The translations under genes and the position numbers were made by a program. The notes under the pieces are model-generated. The model saw nothing but the letters and a program-made list of their open reading frames with translations, was not told where the DNA came from and did not search any database. Positions 8,912-13,523 of a stretch of 13,523 nucleotides of DNA are shown here, one piece after another; the stretch's first letter is position 1; each line of letters begins with the position of its first letter. The DNA is from QHWT01 sp046734675. Its GTDB lineage: Bacteria; Acidobacteriota; Vicinamibacteria; Vicinamibacterales; 2-12-FULL-66-21. The stretch covers positions 1 to 13,523 of the forward strand of contig JBKPRU010000138.1 of the NCBI GenBank assembly GCA_046734675.1, written 5' to 3'.

Positions 8912-10048
8912 TCGTCCTCGTCCGCTGTCGTCTCCGACAATGCGCCCGCGGCCTTCTTCATCAAATAGGTCTTGATGAACACGTCGATGTCGCCGTCGAG
9001 AACGCGGTTGACGTCGCCGACCTGCTCCTTCGTGCGATGGTCCTTCACCATCTGGTAGGGATGAAGGACGTAGCTGCGGATCTGGCTGCCGAACGCGATG
9101 TCGCGCTTCTCGCCCCCCAGCTTCTCGAGCGCCGCCTGCTGCTCCTTCATCTTCAAATCGAACAGCCGCGCCTTCAGCACCTTCATCGCCTGGGCGCGGT
9201 TCTTGTGCTGCGACCGCTCGTTCTGGCACGAGACGACGATCCCTGTCGGAAGGTGCGTGAGGCGGACGGCGGAGTCCGTGACGTTCACGTGCTGGCCGCC
9301 GGCGCCGCTCGAACGATAGGTATCGACGCGCAGGTCCTTTTCCTCGATGTCGATCTCGACGTCCTCGGGAAGCTCCGGCCACACGTAGACGGAGGCAAAC
9401 GAGGTGTGACGCCGCGCTGCCTGATCGAACGGCGAGATGCGGACGAGCCGATGAACGCCGGCTTCCGCGAGCAGCAGGCCGTAAGCGTAGTCGCCGTACA
9501 CCTCGAAGGTCGCGCTCTTGATCCCTGCTTCGTCGCCGGGCTGGACATCCATGACTTCCCGCTTGAAGCCGCGGCGCTCCGTCCAGCGCAGGTACAGGCG
9601 CAGCAGCATCTCGGCCCAGTCCTGCGACTCGGTGCCGCCGGCGCCGGGATGGATGGTGACGATCGCGTTCTTGCGATCGTGCTCGCCGCCGAGCATCTTC
9701 TTCGTCTCGCCGGCTTCCACTTCCTCCGCGAGCTCGTCGAGGCTGCGCGCGAGATCGTCGGCCACGGGCTCGCCGGCTTGCGCCCACTCGACGAGCACGG
9801 CAATGTCGTCACCTTTCCGGCGCAGCGAGTCGACGAGGCGCTGGTCGTCTTCGAGACGGCGCCGGCGCTGCATCACCTTCTGCGCGGCCGCCTGATCCTT
9901 CCAGAAATCCGGGTCGGCGACGCGCTGCTCGATTTTCGTGAGTTCTTCCGCAGGACGTGCGGCGTCAAAGATAGCTCCGCAGGTCGGATGCGCGCTTGGC
10001 AAGATCCTGGTACCGGCGGAGCTGCTCGTCTAACTGAATAGTGGGCAT
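8905..10048 (-). CDS. prfB: Peptide chain release factor 2, made by programmed +1 frameshift
   Basis: RF2 reads UGA and UAA stop codons and triggers peptide release. The real start is ATG at 10048: MPTIQLDEQLRRYQDLAK, continuing to SYL, then an in-frame UGA as codon 28. Slipping +1 at CTT-TGA-C (skipping the T at 9967) joins it to the 353-codon main frame, giving 380 residues. With this start the anticodon-like SPF falls at 205-207 and the catalytic GGQ at 250-252, exactly the E. coli RF2 positions, which strongly supports the model. The coiled N-terminal domain, central domain and C-terminal GAGGQHVN ... RSQHKNRAQAM are intact. Without the shift, only a TTG start at 10002 would open the main frame and the N-terminus would be wrong. 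It follows lnt by 25 bases on the same strand. Expression is autoregulated: scarce RF2 favours the shift. Confidence 0.97.
9964..9979 (-). promoter_or_regulatory. prfB: prfB programmed +1 frameshift signal
   Basis: On the minus strand the order is CGGAGC, TAT, CTT, TGA, C. CTTTGAC is identical to the conserved prfB slippery heptamer, and the GGAG just upstream acts as an internal Shine-Dalgarno-like stimulator. E. coli has AGGGGG-TAT-CTT-TGA-C. The stimulator is one base farther from CTT and shorter than in E. coli, so efficiency may differ. Confidence 0.95.
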
Positions 10049-10054
10049 CGTGTT

Positions 10055-10087
10055 GTCACGTAGGCCGGGGTCTTCAGACCCGGCGAG
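10055..10087 (+). repeat. Intergenic palindrome, copy C (TTCA loop), between lnt and prfB
   Basis: TGTCACGTAGG (10055-10065) leads into a stem GCCGGGGTC (10064-10072) against GACCCGGC (10077-10084), with one bulged G and a TTCA loop. It overlaps the end of lnt and supplies its last codons (CGC CGG GTC TGA). It ends 7 bases before the prfB ATG. It could act as a terminator or a processing site inside the block, but no T-tract follows it on the minus strand. Confidence 0.6.
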
Positions 10088-11693
10088 TTTCCATTTTACC
10101 GCGCGTCGCCAGTAACGCCGCAGCCGTCAGGGCAACGGACAGCCACCCGACTAGGTCGCCGATCCGGCTGTAGATGGTCCGATGGGTGATGAAGCGGAGG
10201 TCATCGACCATGACGGCGCTCTGGAACAGGTTCGACTTCTGCAGGACGCGGCCGTACGGGTCGACGAACCCGCTGATTCCCGTGTTCGCCGCGCGCGCCA
10301 GATACCGTCCTTCCTCGATCGCGCGCATCGACGCCTGCTCCCAGTGCTGATAGGCCGCTGACGACCAGCCGTACCACGCGTCGTTCGTGATGGTCGTGAG
10401 CAGCTCGCTGCCCTCGACGACGAAGGATCGCATCAGGCTCGAGTAGATGACTTCGTAGCAGATCGCCGTGCTCGCCATGTGCCCGTTGACCGGCAGCAGC
10501 ACCGGATCCGTTCCCGGTGAGAAATCAGAGACAGCTTCGACGAGCGGTCCGACGAAGAACAACAGCCGCTTGAGCGGCACGTACTCGCCGAAGGGGACGA
10601 GATGAATCTTCCGATAGATCGCGCCGGTGCTGCCGTCGGGCCGCACGAGAAACGCCGCGTTGTAATAGCGCGCCTCCGGCGGCTTCGCCGCAGCGACCGG
10701 GCGCACCGGTTCGAGCTGATCGCTGCCGAGCAGAATCGTCACCTGGCCTTCGCGCGCCAGCCGCCGGACCGCGTCGCCGCGGACGATGTCCTGCTCGTAG
10801 TAATACGGCGTGGATGATTCCGGCCAGAGAATGAACGTCGCGCCGCGGCCGATCGCTTCGCGCGTCATGTCGATGTAGCGCTGCGCGATCGCGTCGATCA
10901 GCGCGCGGTCGCCGCGATACGCCTCGTCTTTCTGGTCCTGCGCGACGTTGCCCTGCAGGACGGCGACGCGAATCGGGGTCCCCGTCGACGTGAGCGCGCT
11001 CGCCCGCACGCGCAGCATGCCCCACGTCGCGCAGCCGATAACGGCCGTCGCCGCCACGGCCGCGACATACCAGCGTCGGCGGCTCCGTTCGAGCGCGGCG
11101 TACGCCGCCGCCGCGCTGACCATCGCGACGAATGCCGACAAGCCGTAGACGCCGACGACGCTCGCCAGCTGGGCGACCGGGAGCACCCTCACCTGGCTGT
11201 AGCCGAGGAGCTCCCAGGGAAAGCCGTCCCAGAGATAGGTGCGTCCCATTTCGGTCGCGACCCACGTGAACGGCGCGAGCAGGAGGGCCGTCGTCCCGAG
11301 TGCGCGAAACAACCGCGCCTGTATCGCCGCGAACAAGGCCGGGAAGAGCGAGAGGTAGGCGACGAGGATGGCGGCCGCAAACGCCGCGAGCGGCGTCGCA
11401 AGGCCGCCAAACGTGGTCATCGTCTGCACGAGCCAGTAGAGCGTGCCCGCAAAGTAGACCCCGCCGGTGAGGAGCCCGAGGACGAATGGGGTCTGACCCC
11501 ACGATGCGGGGGATCGAAGGCGTAGGAAGCGACCCTTTGCGGCGTGATTGTCGCGAATTGGCGAGGTCTGACCCCGGTGCGACACGGCGACCAGGAGCGG
11601 CGCGAGCGCGATCCACGCAAGCGCCGGGTGGCCGAACTTCGGAAAGCTGAGCGCGAGCAGCGCGCCCGAGATGAGCGCTAGCGTTGGACCCAG
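10074..11693 (-). CDS. lnt: Apolipoprotein N-acyltransferase, start codon uncertain
   Basis: Lnt adds the third acyl chain to diderm lipoproteins from the periplasmic face of the inner membrane. The C-terminal nitrilase-like domain shows the triad, numbered from the GTG at 11585: E256 (FILWPESSTP), K326 (YRKIHLVPFGEY) and C376 (STAICYEV). An N-terminal multi-pass region precedes it. The GTG at 11585 cannot be the true start, because the frame upstream encodes LALISGALLALSF then PALAWIALAPLLVAV, the expected first membrane segments. No ATG, GTG or TTG lies in frame from 11588 up to about 11900. CTG at 11693 is the nearest plausible start, giving about 539 residues and overlapping the SPOR gene end (stop at 11678). 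Between the first segments and FVLGLLTGG the protein has about 27 extra residues encoded by the palindrome-flanked segment 11487-11575. Confidence 0.9.
   Translation of the reverse strand: MGPTLALISGALLALSFPKFGHPALAWIALAPLLVAVSHRGQTSPIRDNHAAKGRFLRLRSPASWGQTPFVLGLLTGGVYFAGTLYWLVQTMTTFGGLATPLAAFAAAILVAYLSLFPALFAAIQARLFRALGTTALLLAPFTWVATEMGRTYLWDGFPWELLGYSQVRVLPVAQLASVVGVYGLSAFVAMVSAAAAYAALERSRRRWYVAAVAATAVIGCATWGMLRVRASALTSTGTPIRVAVLQGNVAQDQKDEAYRGDRALIDAIAQRYIDMTREAIGRGATFILWPESSTPYYYEQDIVRGDAVRRLAREGQVTILLGSDQLEPVRPVAAAKPPEARYYNAAFLVRPDGSTGAIYRKIHLVPFGEYVPLKRLLFFVGPLVEAVSDFSPGTDPVLLPVNGHMASTAICYEVIYSSLMRSFVVEGSELLTTITNDAWYGWSSAAYQHWEQASMRAIEEGRYLARAANTGISGFVDPYGRVLQKSNLFQSAVMVDDLRFITHRTIYSRIGDLVGWLSVALTAAALLATRGKMETRRV
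11487..11575. repeat. Palindrome-flanked REP-like insert within lnt
   Basis: TGGGGTCTGACCCCA (11487-11501) is a 15-base palindrome about one central base. At the other end GGTCTGACCCC (11565-11575) repeats 11 of its bases. Between them lies a near-palindromic ATTGTCGCGAAT. The segment lies where E. coli Lnt has only a short loop and encodes about 27 basic, non-membrane residues. It looks like a small mobile repeat of REP/MITE type tolerated in frame. No transposase is nearby. Confidence 0.6.
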
Positions 11694-12418
11694 GGCTTGA
11701 ACTGCTCTTCCTTCTCGAGCCGCCGGGCGATCTGTTCCGCCTCTCGCCGATCGTTGTAGCGGCCGACCTGCACGCGATAAATCACAGGCGCGCCGGCCTT
11801 CGGTTCGAGCACGAACGCCGGGTACCCCTTCGCGCCGAGACGCTGCGCCATCGCTGATGCAGCGCCGCGATCCGTCAGCGCCTGGACCTGCACGACCCAG
11901 ATGCCGGGACGCGCCGTGGACGCCGACGCCGTGGGACGAGAGGCAGCAGGGGCGGGCGGGGGCGTTGCCGCCGGCTTGGTGACGGGTGCGCTCACTGGCG
12001 CGCTCTTGGCTGGCGCGCTCGCGGCTGGCGCGCTCGCGACCGGGGCCGCGGCGGGCGACGGCGTGTCGGTTCGCGGCTTCAGCTGCTCCTTCGGTGCGGC
12101 GTCCGACTGCAGACGCTTCGCGTAGCTCAAGTCGTCTTCCGTGTCCTGCGCCGGCGGCGGCGGCTCCGTGGCCGGCGGCGCGGACGCCGTGGACGTCACC
12201 GGCGCGGGCGCCGTGGCAGACGTCGTCGTCGCGGCGAGCGGATCGCCGCTCTCGACCGCATGGACGCTGCGCACGTTGCGCCCCACCTGCACGCCGCAGA
12301 GAAAGATGACGACCGCGACGATCGTTGTCGCCATGAACAGGAACACGAGCTGTTTCCCGCTCAACTGAATTTCGTGGAACCCGTCGTCGGCGAGGTCCTG
12401 ATGGGTGATGTCGCTCAC
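11678..12418 (-). CDS. Membrane-anchored SPOR-domain protein
   Basis: This 246-residue protein is probably a division-septum or cell-wall binder. A cytoplasmic N-terminus is followed by one membrane segment (about 23-46, KQLVFLFMATTIVAVVIFLCGV). A long Ala/Pro/Thr/Ser linker covers about 55-168, then a C-terminal SPOR domain (172-246, IWVVQVQALTDRGAASAMAQ, VIYRVQVGRYNDRREAEQIA). SPOR domains bind denuded glycan strands at the septum. The linker includes a threefold 15-base repeat coding for SAPA-type units. The start is GTG at 12418 with AAGGG five bases upstream. The end overlaps the probable lnt N-terminus by about 16 bases. The closest described types are FtsN/DedD-like, but a specific assignment is not possible. 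Confidence 0.85.
   Translation of the reverse strand: MSDITHQDLADDGFHEIQLSGKQLVFLFMATTIVAVVIFLCGVQVGRNVRSVHAVESGDPLAATTTSATAPAPVTSTASAPPATEPPPPAQDTEDDLSYAKRLQSDAAPKEQLKPRTDTPSPAAAPVASAPAASAPAKSAPVSAPVTKPAATPPPAPAASRPTASASTARPGIWVVQVQALTDRGAASAMAQRLGAKGYPAFVLEPKAGAPVIYRVQVGRYNDRREAEQIARRLEKEEQFKPWVQR
11995..12039 (-). repeat. Three 15-base tandem repeats in the SPOR linker
   Basis: Three copies of CTGGCGCGCTCGCGG (plus-strand reading) lie head to tail, the first with two changes and the last with one. They encode five-residue SAPA-type units in the disordered linker. A degenerate fourth copy may precede at 11980-11994. This length is likely to vary between strains. Confidence 0.6.
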
Positions 12419-12445
12419 GTGAACCCTTACTCCGGAAACCTGACG

Positions 12446-13213
12446 TCAGCTTCGTCCGGCCGCACCGGAACGGCCGGTCAACATGTTCAACAGCTCGATG
12501 GGCAGCGGGAAGATGATCGTCGAGTTCTTTTCCGAGGCGATTTCCGTGAGGGTCTGCAGATAGCGCAGCGTGATGGTCACGGGCTCGGTCGCGATGACCG
12601 CGGCCGCCTGCGCGAGCTTTTCGGAGGCCTGCAGCTCGCCGTCGGCGTGAATGATCTTAGCACGCTTCTCGCGCTCGGCTTCCGCCTGCCGCGCCATCGC
12701 GCGCTGCATGTCCGGAGGCAGATCGACGTGCTTCACTTCGACGGCTGACACTTTGATCCCCCACGGATCGGTATGCAGATCGAGAATCTGCTGGAGCTGC
12801 TGATTGAGCCGCTCGCGTTCCGACAGCAGATCGTCGAGCTCCACCTGCCCGAGCACGCTCCTGAGCGTCGTCTGCGCGAGCTGCGACGTCGCGTAGTGGT
12901 AGCTCTCGACTTCGACGATCGCCCGCCGCGGATCCATCACGCGGAAGTAGACGACCGCGTTCACCTTCACCGAGACGTTGTCGCGGGTGATGACGTCCTG
13001 CGGCGGCACGTCCAAGACGATCGTCCGCAGGCTCACGCGCACCATCTTGTCGATCGGCGCGAACACCAGCGTCACTCCCGGCCCTTTCGGCTGCGGCAGC
13101 AGCTTGCCCAGGCGAAATATCACGGCCCGCTCGTACTCGTTCAGGATCTTGATCGAGCTGAGCAGGTAGAACGCCACGACGACGATGACGATCAGAGTCG
13201 GCGACACGAGCAC
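12446..13213 (-). CDS. Slipin/stomatin-like SPFH (band 7) membrane protein
   Basis: This 255-residue protein is an inner-membrane scaffold of flotillin-like type. A single N-terminal membrane segment covers about 1-20 (LVSPTLIVIVVVAFYLL). The SPFH domain runs about 22-175 (EYERAVIFRLGKLL, PQDVITRDNVSVKV, LRSVLGQVELDDLLSER, WGIKVSAVEVKHVDLPP). Then comes a charged helical stretch (about 178-215, MARQAEAEREKRAKII) and the conserved tail TIIFPLPIELLNML. The start is GTG at 13213, well supported by AGGAGG five bases upstream. It follows the nfeD stop by 24 bases, the established nfeD-slipin partnership, and the two proteins probably form one membrane complex. Confidence 0.94.
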   Translation of the reverse strand: MLVSPTLIVIVVVAFYLLSSIKILNEYERAVIFRLGKLLPQPKGPGVTLVFAPIDKMVRVSLRTIVLDVPPQDVITRDNVSVKVNAVVYFRVMDPRRAIVEVESYHYATSQLAQTTLRSVLGQVELDDLLSERERLNQQLQQILDLHTDPWGIKVSAVEVKHVDLPPDMQRAMARQAEAEREKRAKIIHADGELQASEKLAQAAAVIATEPVTITLRYLQTLTEIASEKNSTIIFPLPIELLNMLTGRSGAAGRS

Positions 13214-13237
13214 GCAAGCCTCCTGAAGGTGGCCGCC

Positions 13238-13523
13238 CTAGACGTTAGGACGCGGCCTGACGGTCAGCAACAGGCCCTTGACCTCCGTGACGATGACCCG
13301 ATCCCCTGCATGTATCGGCTCGGGCGACGTCGCAGTCCAGATCTCCCCGTGCGTTGATACCCGCCCCACCCCGCCCGGTTCAATCGAGGTCAGCGCCTTG
13401 GCGATGGAATGCAGCATTCCGCTCTCGCCGGTCACGGAGGGCATCCTCTGGGCTTTCAAGCCCAGCTGCACCAGAAACAGAAGGATAGCGGCAATCGACA
13501 GCGTAATGGGCAGGATCATGCGC
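13238..13523 (-). CDS. nfeD: C-terminal part of an NfeD-family protein, cut by the right edge
   Basis: About 95 residues are visible. A membrane helix (ITLSIAAILLFLVQLGL) is followed by an OB-fold (SIEPGGVGRVSTHGEIWTAT, ... IHAGDRVIVTEVKGLLLTV). This matches the end of long NfeD proteins, in which a ClpP-like serine protease and several membrane helices precede the OB domain. The frame appears to continue past 13523. An ATG at 13519 exists but has no visible Shine-Dalgarno within the window, so a short NfeD cannot be excluded. NfeD proteases are thought to work with the stomatin partner encoded directly downstream. Confidence 0.82.
   Translation of the reverse strand, partial: RMILPITLSIAAILLFLVQLGLKAQRMPSVTGESGMLHSIAKALTSIEPGGVGRVSTHGEIWTATSPEPIHAGDRVIVTEVKGLLLTVRPRPNV

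Noticed and set aside
8905..10002. prfB as a simple ORF starting at TTG 10002
   Set aside because: It would begin inside the frameshift region with residues unrelated to RF2 and would leave the CTT-TGA-C signal unexplained.
11487..11575. Complete insertion sequence in lnt
   Set aside because: The segment is under 100 bases and encodes no transposase. Only a non-autonomous repeat is supportable.
10074..11585. lnt as an ORF starting at GTG 11585
   Set aside because: It has no Shine-Dalgarno and would drop two membrane segments plainly encoded upstream in the same frame.

Overview
The window looks like a stretch of chromosome from a GC-rich, diderm (Gram-negative) bacterium. The evidence is an apolipoprotein N-acyltransferase (a diderm lipoprotein enzyme), a bifunctional penicillin-binding protein, and a dnaK operon that carries an HspR-type repressor instead of grpE. 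This mix, with a FecR/DUF6600-type exported protein and a short RpoD-like sigma factor, fits Acidobacteriota (a Vicinamibacteria-like lineage). That placement is my inference from gene content and was not tested. I see no prophage, IS transposase, CRISPR array, rRNA or tRNA.

Layout. Positions 1-46 (minus) hold the first codons of a gene that runs off the left edge. Positions 104-4499 are a compact minus-strand heat-shock operon in the order dnaK, dnaJ, hspR, sigma factor. The first three genes are 6 bases apart. It reads from a near-consensus promoter at 4583-4611, whose -35 region lies inside a possible HspR operator. A 199-base divergent region separates dnaK from the plus-strand pair at 4699-8884: an exported FecR/DUF6600 protein and a class A penicillin-binding protein (PBP1A type).

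From the right edge a second minus-strand block runs back to 8905: nfeD (cut by the window), slipin/stomatin, a SPOR-domain membrane protein, lnt and prfB. All neighbours are tightly spaced or overlapping. The PBP and prfB genes converge on a perfect hairpin of 20-30 bases that supplies both stop codons.

How the genes work together. The dnaK operon pairs the chaperones with their likely repressor and a co-transcribed sigma factor. The plus-strand pair and the nfeD-lnt block are mostly cell-envelope functions: peptidoglycan synthesis, peptidoglycan binding, membrane quality control and lipoprotein acylation. prfB keeps the classic autoregulatory +1 frameshift at CTT-TGA-C, so the full protein starts at 10048.

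The most interesting features are small. A palindrome-flanked segment of about 89 bases appears to have been accepted in frame inside lnt. The apparent true N-terminus of lnt has no ATG, GTG or TTG start codon. A family of intergenic palindromes with TTTA/TTCA loops sits at gene ends. No gap without a gene exceeds 300 bases.
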